Source: a virus
Direction: 5' to 3' (one strand)
Virus record (IMG/VR): IMGVR_UViG_3300033146_004589
Span: 1 to 35,333 of that record
Length of the DNA: 35,333 bases
Every line of letters begins with the position of its first letter. Position 1 is the stretch's first letter. A program made the position numbers and the translations under genes. Below, one piece after another: positions 1 to 8,185 of the stretch. The notes beneath the pieces were generated by a model. The model had not been told where the DNA came from, ran no database searches, and saw only the letters and a list, made by a program, of their open reading frames with translations.

Positions 1-1
1 T

Positions 2-127
2 ACAGTAAATAAAAAACAAATATATCTTGGGATTTATTCAGATATAGAAGATGCAGTTAATGCAAGAGTACATTATATAAAGCAAAATGATTTAATAGGA
101 TATAGAATGAATAATGATAGATTATAA
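2..127 (+). CDS. C-terminal end of an HNH/AP2-type homing endonuclease (partial)
   Basis: An open frame enters from the left edge and stops at 125-127, giving 41 residues. The stretch KKQIYLGIYSDIEDAVNAR fits the DNA-binding AP2-like motif found at the C-terminus of phage HNH endonucleases, where a short beta-hairpin is followed by an 'EEAxxAR' helix. The nuclease domain would lie outside the window. It may be free-standing or belong to an intron whose 5' part is off the edge; I see no clear group I core after it. Recognition rests on a short segment only. Confidence 0.55.
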   Translation, partial: TVNKKQIYLGIYSDIEDAVNARVHYIKQNDLIGYRMNNDRL

Positions 128-130
128 GAT

Positions 131-256
131 ATGATACAAGAACTAACAGGAAACGAAACAGTTGAAGATTTCACTAATGATTTGCGAGAGAGGTTACTAA
201 CAGATACCCCTACGGTAGCGATGAGGTTAAGAGGTGGGCAGCAATATACGGAATAG
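131..256 (+). CDS. Small hypothetical ORF (41 aa)
   Basis: ATG at 131 follows the endonuclease stop by 3 bases and the frame runs to TAG at 254-256. The product is charged and has no motif I recognise. It could instead be the 3' exon of a gene interrupted by the upstream endonuclease element, with the ATG internal. Its codons look less AT-biased than those around it. Low confidence that it is an independent gene. Confidence 0.3.
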   Translation: MIQELTGNETVEDFTNDLRERLLTDTPTVAMRLRGGQQYTE

Positions 257-268
257 AGAATTAATTAT

Positions 269-276
269 TATATTTG
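269..276 (+). promoter_or_regulatory. Possible Bacteroidota-type -7 box (TATATTTG)
   Basis: TATATTTG matches the Bacteroidota -7 consensus TAnnTTTG and lies 25 bases before the ATG of the first lysis-cassette gene. No convincing -33 TTTG box is visible about 19 bases upstream, and such words occur by chance in AT-rich DNA. The same octamer precedes the lone plus-strand gene at 15340. Confidence 0.25.
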
Positions 277-301
277 GTAATATTTTAAAACACACAATAA
301 A

Positions 302-739
302 ATGAGTAAAGAATTGGAAGAAATAAACAGAAGGTTAGGTGAGCTATTAGCGAATAGTGAACATACTAAGAAAAGTATATCCTCTATAGAGGATAGATTA
401 AATGATCATATTGATAAAGATGGTAGAGTATATTCGCACATTGATAAAAAAGTAAAACATGCTGAAAATAGGCTTAAATTACTGATCGATAGTAATGATT
501 TAGAAGTTAATAAAAAATGCTCTTCTGTAGAAATGAATTGTGCTCCTAGATTTCTTGAGAAACAAATGAACGCCATTTGGTCTTTAGTAGCATTAATACT
601 TATCGGAAGTGTTAGTTATTTCGCAATTCATGTAGCTGGCGATTTAGCTAGAAATAAAAAATTAAATACTCCTCAAGATGCTGTAATGCCATTAAAAAGA
701 GGAGATTCTCCTGATGATACAAATTTAACATTAGAATAA
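302..739 (+). CDS. Coiled-coil protein with one membrane segment, lysis-cassette position
   Basis: 145 residues. Residues 1-60 are charged and heptad-like, suggesting a coiled coil. A single hydrophobic segment (about 91-112, WSLVALILIGSVSYFAIHVA) follows, then a polar tail. This arrangement resembles phage haemolysin XhlA-type or holin-accessory proteins, and the next genes are a small two-TM protein and an endolysin. The topology is seen; the role in lysis is inferred from neighbours. No catalytic motif. ATG at 302 is chosen because it lies 26 bases after a possible -7 box and begins the full coiled coil. Confidence 0.65.
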   Translation: MSKELEEINRRLGELLANSEHTKKSISSIEDRLNDHIDKDGRVYSHIDKKVKHAENRLKLLIDSNDLEVNKKCSSVEMNCAPRFLEKQMNAIWSLVALILIGSVSYFAIHVAGDLARNKKLNTPQDAVMPLKRGDSPDDTNLTLE

Positions 740-740
740 T

Positions 741-947
741 ATGAAAAAGAAATTAGCAAATTGGATCACTCATTTAATAGGAATGGGAATGATGCTATTG
801 GGAGCATATATGATTTACATGGAACGTCCTGTAACGTATGCATTTTTAATGTTTGGGTTAGGTACATTAGCATTTGCTTCATTTAATAAGTTAGGAGATA
901 TGTTTCTTGGAGGAATTGGGTTTTTGTTAAAAAGTAAAAGTAAATAG
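741..947 (+). CDS. Small two-TM membrane protein, holin candidate
   Basis: 68 residues with two hydrophobic segments (about 9-27 and 31-50) separated by a short RPVTY turn, and a lysine-rich C-terminus (KSKSK). Size, two-TM hairpin topology and position directly before the amidase fit a class II-type holin. It starts 1 base after the previous stop, and the next gene starts 2 bases after its own stop, so the cassette is translationally coupled. Holins share little sequence, so the call is contextual. Confidence 0.6.
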   Translation: MKKKLANWITHLIGMGMMLLGAYMIYMERPVTYAFLMFGLGTLAFASFNKLGDMFLGGIGFLLKSKSK

Positions 948-949
948 TT

Positions 950-1567
950 ATGAAAGGTAAATTAGTAATGTATGATTCAGAGTATATTTGGGCTTTAGAT
1001 GCTGGTCACGGATATGATACGCCAGGCAAAAGAAGTCCAGTATGGAGTGATGGCTCTCAACTTTTAGAGTGGGAGTATGTAAGAAAGATAAGAAATGCTC
1101 TTATTCAATTACTTGATTTATATAAAATTAGTTATTATATTGTAAATCCTGAAGATGAAGATGTATCTTTGACTGAGAGATCAAATAGAATAAATAATGT
1201 TAGAACAAAATCTGGCATTGAAGTTATAACTATAAGTATTCACGGAAATGCTGCTGGTGTAGAATCCGCATCAGGATACGAAGTTTATACTTCTCCAGAG
1301 CAAACTCGTTCTGATATTTTTGCCGAAGTATTTTTTAAGCATGCTGAACAATCAAGCGAATTCAAGATGCGTAGAGATACTACAGATGGTGATAATGATA
1401 AGGAAGCGAGATTTGCTATACTAGTAAATACAAGCGGTCCTGCTATATTAACAGAAACAGGATTTTATACTAATGAGCACGAATGTAAAAAAATGTTAGA
1501 TCCTGCATTTATTAATAAAATTGCTGTAATGCATTTTACAGCTATTGTTGAATGTGAAAACGAATAA
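950..1567 (+). CDS. N-acetylmuramoyl-L-alanine amidase (Amidase_3 endolysin)
   Basis: 205 residues. It would cleave the amide bond between N-acetylmuramic acid and L-alanine of peptidoglycan. Amidase_3 features are visible: LDAGHG with zinc ligand H20, an acidic ligand near E40/E42 (LLEWE), a second His ligand H98 in ISIHGN, and the catalytic Glu E169 in ILTETGF. There is no signal peptide and no separate wall-binding domain, so release probably depends on the adjacent holin candidate. A second in-frame ATG at residue 7 could be the true start. Confidence 0.9.
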   Translation: MKGKLVMYDSEYIWALDAGHGYDTPGKRSPVWSDGSQLLEWEYVRKIRNALIQLLDLYKISYYIVNPEDEDVSLTERSNRINNVRTKSGIEVITISIHGNAAGVESASGYEVYTSPEQTRSDIFAEVFFKHAEQSSEFKMRRDTTDGDNDKEARFAILVNTSGPAILTETGFYTNEHECKKMLDPAFINKIAVMHFTAIVECENE

Positions 1568-1569
1568 CT

Positions 1570-2343
1570 ATGAGTTGGGATGGTATTAAAATTGACTTTG
1601 GAAAAATAAACGGCTGGAAATTTATAACAATTATTTTAGCTGCTGTATTAATGATGTTTATGTGGACTGGTTATGGTCACGTAAAGCAATTAGAAGATCA
1701 AGCAATTATAATATCTGACTATCAAAAAGACAGTGTTACTTTTACTAGAACAATAAATGAGCTTGGACAAGAAGTAGCTACTCAAACCTCTATGGTTACT
1801 ATCAAGACTAAACAAGTGCAGAAGCTATTACTTGACAGTTCTAATTTAGCATCTATTAATCATCAAATTAAAATTCAATCTCAAACTAAAATTAGAAATA
1901 TTGTAGCAGGATATGATAAGCAATTAGCTAATTCTGGATATAATGAAGGAATAGATTTTGATATTATACAACCGGATCCTTATGAAGATTTTATAACAGA
2001 TGATTCTACAGGGCATGAATACGTTGCTTTAGGAACAAAGTTTTCAGTAAATACACAGTGGTATAATCTTGAAGGTGAAATTTTAAAAGAAGGTGTAAAT
2101 ATAAACAGTATAGGTATAGTTAATGATGATGAATATAATTTAGGATATGAAAAATGGAAACTTAAAAATATGTTTAAGAAAAGACCATTAGTTCTTGAGG
2201 TTACTCATAAGAATCCTTATACATCAACAGCAAAATTAAAAAATATACATTTGGAAGATCCTAAAAAGTGGTATCAAACAACTGCTTTTAAAGTTGGGAT
2301 AGGAGCTGTAATTGGAGCAACAGCAGTAATGATAGCAAATTAA
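1570..2343 (+). CDS. Spanin-like membrane protein with N- and C-terminal hydrophobic segments
   Basis: 257 residues. An N-terminal TM (about 18-36) is followed by a helical, Gln-rich region (about 37-110) that could form a coiled coil, then a soluble domain with alternating strands, and a Gly/Ala-rich hydrophobic C-terminus (about 240-257, VGIGAVIGATAVMIAN). It follows the amidase with 2 bases between, in the place where spanins are often found. An inner-membrane spanin role is inferred from position and topology only. No lipobox is visible, so a partner o-spanin is not identified here. Confidence 0.55.
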   Translation: MSWDGIKIDFGKINGWKFITIILAAVLMMFMWTGYGHVKQLEDQAIIISDYQKDSVTFTRTINELGQEVATQTSMVTIKTKQVQKLLLDSSNLASINHQIKIQSQTKIRNIVAGYDKQLANSGYNEGIDFDIIQPDPYEDFITDDSTGHEYVALGTKFSVNTQWYNLEGEILKEGVNINSIGIVNDDEYNLGYEKWKLKNMFKKRPLVLEVTHKNPYTSTAKLKNIHLEDPKKWYQTTAFKVGIGAVIGATAVMIAN

Positions 2344-2365
2344 TAATCATAAATAAATTTAACCA

Positions 2366-2752
2366 ATGAGTAAAATTACAATTAGTAAAGCATCGTTAAT
2401 GGATATTTCGATGGCTTTAAATTATATAGCTGGTCTTGACACAAAGGCTTGGTATATTATTAGCAAAAACATCAAATCATTAGATAATGATGTAAGAAAC
2501 GTCTTGGAAGAAAAGCAGGAAATCATAAAGAAATATGCTAAAAGAGATGAGAATGACAAAATAGTTTACATTAATCGAGAACAGCAAATAGTTGATTTTG
2601 GAGATAACGCTGAAGATGCGGATGAAGAATGGGGAAATATCCAAGAAGATTCAATAGAGGCAGAAGTGAGTTTGTTTTCTCACAATGTTTTAGAAGGAAT
2701 GCATTTAATACCTTCCAAGATATATCCTCTTATTGATTATATCATAGTTTAG
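2366..2752 (+). CDS. Hypothetical protein, last gene of the plus-strand lysis cluster
   Basis: 128 residues, largely helical and acidic (an Asp/Glu cluster near 80-95). No family recognised. It is the last plus-strand gene before the bidirectional terminator, 22 bases after the spanin-like gene, so probably part of the same transcript. Confidence 0.6.
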   Translation: MSKITISKASLMDISMALNYIAGLDTKAWYIISKNIKSLDNDVRNVLEEKQEIIKKYAKRDENDKIVYINREQQIVDFGDNAEDADEEWGNIQEDSIEAEVSLFSHNVLEGMHLIPSKIYPLIDYIIV

Positions 2753-2772
2753 ATAAACCCCTAGTTAGATAA

Positions 2773-2808
2773 AAAAAAGCACCTTTCATTTACGATTGGT
2801 GCTTTTTT
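2773..2808. terminator. Bidirectional intrinsic terminator between convergent genes
   Basis: An 11-bp inverted repeat pairs AAAAAAGCACC (2773-2783) with GGTGCTTTTTT (2798-2808) around a 14-base loop. Read from either strand the GC core is followed by a T tract, so it can stop both the rightward lysis transcript and the leftward transcript ending at 2810. A short direct repeat, TAGTTAGAT, flanks it at 2762-2770 and 2811-2819. Confidence 0.85.
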
Positions 2809-2809
2809 A

Positions 2810-3037
2810 TTAGTTAGATTTTATGAATCTGAATTGCTTCATATATTCATTTTTTGTCCAGAATTCCATTCTTGTATTTTTTACAAGTGCCTTTAATCCT
2901 TTATCGGTTCCTGTAATAGTCTTATTTACCCTATCAATTTTAAATATTTCTTGAATATCCTTGAAGATATAATAATTAGAATTTTTAAAAACGTGAAGGT
3001 AATAATTCTGATTACTGTCTAATTGAGATTCCGTCAT
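2810..3037 (-). CDS. Hypothetical protein (75 aa)
   Basis: 75 residues, rich in Tyr, Phe, Asn and Lys, with no recognised motif. It is the last gene of the leftward cluster and ends at the bidirectional terminator. Its start touches the stop of the frameshifted gene at 3037, consistent with coupled translation in an intact ancestor. Confidence 0.5.
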   Translation of the reverse strand: MTESQLDSNQNYYLHVFKNSNYYIFKDIQEIFKIDRVNKTITGTDKGLKALVKNTRMEFWTKNEYMKQFRFIKSN

Positions 3038-3509
3038 TAGTATAATTTAGTTAGCGTATCTGTTCGAGAATCGTAAATTGGAGTTTGAATAATTTCAATA
3101 ATATTATTAATGCTAGCTCTGGCATCAGTTAATTTAGTATTTGTAGTATCTACAAATGACGATAAACTATCAACAGCATGTTTAAGATGTTTGCTTATTT
3201 CAAGCGTCTGATCTTGTAGTAACATTACTTTACTTTCGAGTTCAAGCACCCTTACGCTTAATGCGGAATTTACATCATGAATATCTTTGATAGCTTTAGA
3301 TTCAATTTGTTCAATAGAAGTTTCTTCAAAGAAAAATTGAATATCAACAATAGTTCCTGTAGCGCCTAGCCACTCGTTTAAAGATGGATGAAATGTCGCT
3401 GTAGAAGTATCAGGTATGCCAGCTCCTAATCTACCATATAGATAGTTGGTTCAATGCAATCTGGCTTATATTTAGGGAATTCTTTTTTAACTAAGATTGT
3501 TTCTGTCAT
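3037..3509 (-). pseudogene. Hypothetical gene broken by a single-base frameshift
   Basis: An ATG at 3507-3509 opens MTETILVKKEFPKYKPDCIEP, which then reaches a stop about seven codons later. A second frame, with no start of its own, continues from the same place as NYLYGRLGAGIPDTSTATFH and runs uninterrupted to 3037, ending in a coiled-coil-like region. The span is 473 bases; one added base near 3450 makes 474, or 157 residues plus stop. The shift falls in GAACCAACTAT. Possible causes are a real one-base deletion, an assembly error, or recoding; no classic slippery heptamer is present at the site. Function unknown. Confidence 0.65.
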
Positions 3510-3510
3510 A

Positions 3511-3900
3511 TTATTTTATTTCAGCTAATTCTTTACGTAATTTAACAATATCAATATCTGTAAGTTCTATTAATTTACCTTGAACATAAGCAAATCTTTT
3601 AGTTATTACATCTAATTGCTTTATAGCTTTTAATGCTATCTGAACGTCATCTTCAATGGATTTGATGTGAGAATTCTTAACATCTTCCACTGTGGCAGAT
3701 TCCATAAAATCTTCAACTTCTCCATAAAGCGCGCTATCATTTAACTCTTTCCATATTTTTTCATCAGGAAAATATCTTCTTGGAACAAAACTATCCAATC
3801 CTTTTTTTCTCGTTAAAAACACAGTAGGCTTAGTTAATTCTTCACCATTATTAGTTGGAGTGTATAATGGATATGCTTTTGATACATTTATAGTATTCAT
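3511..3900 (-). CDS. Hypothetical protein (129 aa)
   Basis: 129 residues. The N-terminal half is basic and Thr/Pro-rich; the C-terminal half (about 75-129) is a long helix with hydrophobic heptads, likely a coiled coil. Its stop lies just before the start of the frameshifted gene, suggesting one operon. No family recognised. Confidence 0.55.
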   Translation of the reverse strand: MNTINVSKAYPLYTPTNNGEELTKPTVFLTRKKGLDSFVPRRYFPDEKIWKELNDSALYGEVEDFMESATVEDVKNSHIKSIEDDVQIALKAIKQLDVITKRFAYVQGKLIELTDIDIVKLRKELAEIK

Positions 3901-3914
3901 AAGATTTATTGTTT

Positions 3915-4538
3915 TTATGGTCCAAAATAGAAAGTTCCATCATTCATATCAACCTCGTCTCCATTAGCAATATTAAAACATAATGTTGCTAGATTGGAAG
4001 TGACTTGTTTATGCATGTCTACTTTCTTAATAAAATATTTACTTGTTTGCATGTAAGTATAATCTTCTCCATTCTTTTCATATACTTCTACATACTTCTC
4101 GGTAGCGTAAAGAACATCCTCCCATGTGTATTCTGGATACTCCAGGAAGAACCATTTGAATCTTTCGAATAGTTCTTTAGGGTTAGTTTTAAAATAGACT
4201 GTAGATCCTTTTTTCTTACCTTTAGGAAACATATCGTTGAATCTAACAATATGATGCTCCCATTCTTCAAATGGAACCTTTGGTTTCGATTTAGATTTTG
4301 TCATCTTGAACATTATGTCACTACATTCTTTTATGAGATGTTTACCTTTCTCTGTAAGTTTGTATTCATATGTTCCTTTTTTTGCTTTTTCAAGATATCC
4401 TGTAATCTCAAGACGGTGTTGTTCGTGTCTAAAATTTACAAAATTCGGATATCCATACTTGCTAAAAGTAGCATTAAGCACAAGTAGTCCATTGGGAGTT
4501 ACTTGATTTGTAAACAAATGATCATATAATTTTCTCAT
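3915..4538 (-). CDS. Winged-helix-like DNA-binding protein (putative)
   Basis: 207 residues. Residues 1-75 read like a winged helix: a helix (MRKLYDHLFT), a helix with NGLLVLNATF, then HRLEITGYLEKAKKGTYEYKLTEKGKHLI, where the 'L.i.GYLek...YkLTekG' pattern is typical of transcription-factor-like winged helices. The C-terminal part has many aromatic residues (WFFLEYPEYTWEDV). It may be a regulator or a replication-associated DNA-binding protein. Fold call is by pattern only. Confidence 0.5.
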   Translation of the reverse strand: MRKLYDHLFTNQVTPNGLLVLNATFSKYGYPNFVNFRHEQHRLEITGYLEKAKKGTYEYKLTEKGKHLIKECSDIMFKMTKSKSKPKVPFEEWEHHIVRFNDMFPKGKKKGSTVYFKTNPKELFERFKWFFLEYPEYTWEDVLYATEKYVEVYEKNGEDYTYMQTSKYFIKKVDMHKQVTSNLATLCFNIANGDEVDMNDGTFYFGP

Positions 4539-4599
4539 TGTTATGATTTGTTAATTAAAATTATTACTTTAGCATCTCCAGTCTTACTTATGTTTTTAG

Positions 4600-4634
4600 G
4601 GTAAATTACCCTCCTCGCTTTATTGCAAGGAGGG
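4600..4634 (-). terminator. Two mutually exclusive hairpins in the gap downstream of the DUF932-like gene
   Basis: The palindrome GGGTAAATTACCC (4600-4612) overlaps a second hairpin formed by CCCTCCT (4610-4616) and AGGAGGG (4628-4634). They share CCC at 4610-4612, so only one can form. Both are much more GC-rich than the surroundings. For leftward transcription no good T tract follows, so this may be a processing, attenuation or weak termination element rather than a standard terminator. Confidence 0.45.
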
Positions 4635-4643
4635 TTCCTTAAT

Positions 4644-5726
4644 TTACATAGCATCTTTAGATGTTCCAAAATCAGAAATTGTATCTTTTGGCATAGTTAA
4701 ATCTTCTACCTTTAAATCTTCATTAGCTAATTTGCTTTCTGATTCATCAGCATATACACAACCGTCAATTTCAGCATGAAGTTCATCAAGAGATTCATTT
4801 GTTGAAATTATCTCATCCTCAACTAAGTCTGTAAATTCTACATCTTTTAATTCTTTGCTAGGATCAGACGGATCGCATATTGTTTTTTCGAAAATAATAT
4901 CTTCTGGAGATTTTCCTTCAGATTTTTCGAAAAGACCTCCTGACTCTTCTAAATCAGAAGCGTCAGCTTTACTATCAAAAATAGGAGGAAATACCAATAA
5001 CTCATCAAATGTTTTATGTAAAGCAATTTGATCATCCATCCATGTAGCAGGTCTTGATTCTTTAAGAGATAACGATAATAGATTATAAAAATCAAAAGCT
5101 GTAATATTTACAAATGTCCCACGTTCTTTCTCGAATGATTTAATATAATCTTTCATCGCTACTTGAATCACATTCATTTGAAGCGTATTTAACACTTCTA
5201 AATCAAAGAATAATTTTCCTGTTATAATATGCCTGTCAGAAGGAGATAAAACAACTGATTTAAGAAAATTTTTATGAGAAATTAAAGTACTCCAATAATC
5301 ATCAGAATCTTTAAGCACCTCAGAAATATTTCCATGAGCTAAAATATTAGCTTTCCCTTTATGAACTCTTTTGTATTTACTGAAATTATCATTACTAATG
5401 ATAAGACCAGCATCTGTCGAATTAAATCGAGCGCCTAAATTGAATCTAAATGCATATTGTTTATTGTAGGAGTTTACAAAATTACAAGTTAGCGATATGT
5501 CATCGTCAGCTTTATAATTTAATTTAAACATGCCTAATGCAACTTTACCATCATTAGATGACTTATACTGTTCATCTGTGATTTTGTAACCAGCGAGCTT
5601 TATTTCGTTTCTTATTTGACTTATTATATCCATATGCGCTATTGGAGTATAAGTTTTTGTTTTCTCTGGTAACGAAGCTGTCATAATTTCACTGAATGCT
5701 TCCATTCCATTTTTTGATCTTTTCAT
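4644..5726 (-). CDS. DUF932-like phage protein with acidic C-terminal tail
   Basis: 360 residues. The first ~250 residues recall the DUF932 family of phage/plasmid proteins of unknown function: PIAHMDIISQIRNEIKLAGY near the N-terminus, then a strand-rich core with FRFNLGARFNSTDAGLIIS, then helical segments. Residues about 255-360 are acidic and low-complexity. It lies 11 bases downstream of the polymerase gene. DUF932 proteins often sit beside replication genes, which suggests but does not show a DNA-related role. Family call is tentative. Confidence 0.55.
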   Translation of the reverse strand: MKRSKNGMEAFSEIMTASLPEKTKTYTPIAHMDIISQIRNEIKLAGYKITDEQYKSSNDGKVALGMFKLNYKADDDISLTCNFVNSYNKQYAFRFNLGARFNSTDAGLIISNDNFSKYKRVHKGKANILAHGNISEVLKDSDDYWSTLISHKNFLKSVVLSPSDRHIITGKLFFDLEVLNTLQMNVIQVAMKDYIKSFEKERGTFVNITAFDFYNLLSLSLKESRPATWMDDQIALHKTFDELLVFPPIFDSKADASDLEESGGLFEKSEGKSPEDIIFEKTICDPSDPSKELKDVEFTDLVEDEIISTNESLDELHAEIDGCVYADESESKLANEDLKVEDLTMPKDTISDFGTSKDAM

Positions 5727-5737
5727 CTTTTTTCTAT

Positions 5738-7693
5738 TTAAAATAAACTTAACTGTGGACTTGGAATATTTCCAGCCTCAATAGCTCTAATTTCACTATA
5801 AATTTTTCTAAGGTAAAATCTTATATCGATACCGTATTCTTCCCAATCTTTCTCGATGTACTTATTCATTATAGTTTGATATACATTATCATTCTCTAAT
5901 TGAATAGGCTTCTTGCTTTTTATATTTCTTTTTACTATCCTAGTTCCTTTTACAGAAATGAAAAATCTTAACAGTCCTGTAATCTTTACAGTTTTAAACT
6001 CACCTGTGCTATGGTCAAGATAAGACTCTTCAAAAAACCAATCTTTTTTCAGTTTGGCTCCAGCACAATAATCGTAAATATTCTTATTTGTTTCTAAATA
6101 ATCTTCAGGTTTTACACCATTGATAAAATACTCATTAATTGCTTTTGCAATAACTAAATATGATTTATTCTTATGTACAGTTCTGATATTGTATTTTTCG
6201 AAATCTTGCCATCCGAATCTACCTTTATCTTTTATTGTACCATCTTCATATTGAGCTATATAAGTATTTGTATCAGCGATAATCATCTGTTTGTAGGTTT
6301 CGAATTCTAAAGTTAATTTAGTTTTCTCTTCCCATTTTTTGCATATACGATAATATTCATCAAGATCAGACCTTCTAATCCTAAATGTCATACCATCAGT
6401 ATTTGTTTGTAGTAATTCAGCATCTTCAATAGATAACACTATGTCTTCAATAAGCATAGTTAATGATAACTGCCCATTAATAGTTGTTTGCATCGTGTAT
6501 CTTCTGTCGAATAACCAAGAGTGAGCGCTATTACTTTTACCATAACTCGCGTTTCCAGCTTCCTTGAAACTGTCTATAATAGTAACATCTTGTTCAGATT
6601 TAGGCTTTTCTTTTTCTGAATTTCTAACACTAACTATTTTTTCTTTTAAAACTTTTGTGAATTGAGGTCCTAAATGAGATGGATACATTCCGTTTTCAAC
6701 TTCAATATTAGGATACATGCCTTTTGCATCTGCATCAATAACTATCCATTGGTCATCAGATTTATAAATACCCTTTTCGATACATTGATGGATTCCGCCT
6801 AAACCATAAGTGAACACATAACCTTCAAATTTAACGACTTCAGAAAAATCTCCTTTAGTATTATAAATAGTGAGAAATTTTAAATTTTCATGAAAGTTTT
6901 TAAATGTATCAGATTTGAATCCGATATAATCAAATAATATTTCTCCAACATCTATTGACTGAACATTAGTTCTTGATTTTCTTACTGTTCTTATATTTAT
7001 ACCGGTATCTTCACAATAAAATTTCAATAGTAATTCACTTCCGATTTTAGCGTCTGAATAATTGAAACAATTAAGATTATATTTATTTTTTAAACTTGAT
7101 CTTAAATTAAACCTATCTTTTGATAATTTGAACGCTTTTTTAATTGATACTACATTTTTTATGTAATGAGAAATTATATCGTTTAATTTATTATTATTTT
7201 CAACTGGTTTTTCAAATGGGTGTAATAATTCATTCATATCACCATCTGTAGAGTACTGAAACCACTCCAAGGAACAACGCCTTTTGGCATTGTCCCAGTG
7301 GTTAATTTTATAAACATCTGCTACCGGAATAGAAAGTTCCCATTCAGGATAATCAGCATAGTTGCCTTCTTCGTAATTTGATACAATATATAAACGTCTA
7401 TAATATATAGAACTAGAAATAGTATTCGTTCGTTCCTTACTTAATTTATGCCTGTTCCTAATTATGTATTCAATAATCTGAGTATTGTATTTTAGATTAT
7501 TGAAACCAAAATGCCAATCCTTGTTTTTGACATTATTTCGTAGAAAGTTAATGAGTTTAGAAAAATCATTAACATCTCTATTTATGACAAAAGTATGCCT
7601 TTCTTCAGACTGATAATTTTCAAATATAAAAACTGTACAGTTTGAAAAAATACCAATATCATATACCCAAAATGCCTTTTTTACAATAGCCAT
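5738..7693 (-). CDS. Family-B DNA polymerase with degenerate exonuclease motifs
   Basis: 651 residues, short for family B. Polymerase motifs are clear: motif A D322-AKGMYPNI, motif B KEAGNASYG (N381 to G385), motif C TNTDG with D433, the metal-binding Asp. The N-terminus keeps the exonuclease layout but motif Exo I reads YDIG (D12-I-G14, normally DxE) and Exo II reads GFNNLKYN (N70 where Asp is usual). Proofreading is therefore probably lost or weakened. It sits at the distal end of the replication cluster with DUF932-like downstream. It should replicate the phage genome with the DnaB-type helicase and primase upstream. Starts with ATGGCTATTG at 7693. Confidence 0.9.
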   Translation of the reverse strand: MAIVKKAFWVYDIGIFSNCTVFIFENYQSEERHTFVINRDVNDFSKLINFLRNNVKNKDWHFGFNNLKYNTQIIEYIIRNRHKLSKERTNTISSSIYYRRLYIVSNYEEGNYADYPEWELSIPVADVYKINHWDNAKRRCSLEWFQYSTDGDMNELLHPFEKPVENNNKLNDIISHYIKNVVSIKKAFKLSKDRFNLRSSLKNKYNLNCFNYSDAKIGSELLLKFYCEDTGINIRTVRKSRTNVQSIDVGEILFDYIGFKSDTFKNFHENLKFLTIYNTKGDFSEVVKFEGYVFTYGLGGIHQCIEKGIYKSDDQWIVIDADAKGMYPNIEVENGMYPSHLGPQFTKVLKEKIVSVRNSEKEKPKSEQDVTIIDSFKEAGNASYGKSNSAHSWLFDRRYTMQTTINGQLSLTMLIEDIVLSIEDAELLQTNTDGMTFRIRRSDLDEYYRICKKWEEKTKLTLEFETYKQMIIADTNTYIAQYEDGTIKDKGRFGWQDFEKYNIRTVHKNKSYLVIAKAINEYFINGVKPEDYLETNKNIYDYCAGAKLKKDWFFEESYLDHSTGEFKTVKITGLLRFFISVKGTRIVKRNIKSKKPIQLENDNVYQTIMNKYIEKDWEEYGIDIRFYLRKIYSEIRAIEAGNIPSPQLSLF

Positions 7694-7713
7694 ATGCTTA
7701 CAATTTTAAATGA

Positions 7714-8181
7714 TTACTTCTTTACAGAAGGTTTCATGTCTACTTTTTTAGAAGCTTTCTTTTTTGATTTTTTAGTAGCTTCAGGTTTTCCAACAATAGG
7801 AGTATAAAGAAGATTTTTCAATTCGTTATGAGTAGGATTAATCGAGATAGATTTGATAAAATCTTCAATATCTTCTTTACGATCAATATAATACTCGTAA
7901 TAATTTTCAATATCTTTTCTTTCCTCGACTCTAATGATTTGGTCGCCGCCTTCTACTTTAACCTTCTTGGTAACAATCATTCCTTTATTATCTAATTTAG
8001 GAATCATTGTTGGCTTTGTGATTTTATCTTTCGATATCACAGCAAGAAGTTTTGCTTCAGGATCATAAAGAGCCTCATTGAATGGGCAATCTTTACTAAT
8101 TGGTAATAATCTGAAAGTTCTTTTACCTCTCCAGTCGGCAGAGAACACCATCATTGTTGGTTCAATTTGCTTTGTAGCCAT
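7714..8181 (-). CDS. Hypothetical protein with lysine-rich tail (155 aa)
   Basis: 155 residues. A beta-rich N-terminal part (MMVFSADWRGKRTFRLLPIS) is followed by charged segments, and the last ~25 residues are lysine-rich (KKSKKKASKKVDMKPSVKK), suggesting nucleic-acid contact. It lies between the polymerase and the 185-residue gene, in the same transcript. Family not recognised; a small DNA-binding or polymerase-associated role is only a guess from context. Confidence 0.55.
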   Translation of the reverse strand: MATKQIEPTMMVFSADWRGKRTFRLLPISKDCPFNEALYDPEAKLLAVISKDKITKPTMIPKLDNKGMIVTKKVKVEGGDQIIRVEERKDIENYYEYYIDRKEDIEDFIKSISINPTHNELKNLLYTPIVGKPEATKKSKKKASKKVDMKPSVKK

Positions 8182-8185
8182 AATT

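Noticed and set aside
4088-4506. Open frames on both strands within the winged-helix-like gene
   Set aside because: Shadows of the 207-residue gene; Phe/Cys-rich products typical of antisense reading of Lys/Glu codons.
7621-7628. Minus-strand TATATTTG octamer as a promoter
   Set aside because: It lies inside the polymerase coding region, downstream of its start, and such octamers are expected by chance in DNA this AT-rich.
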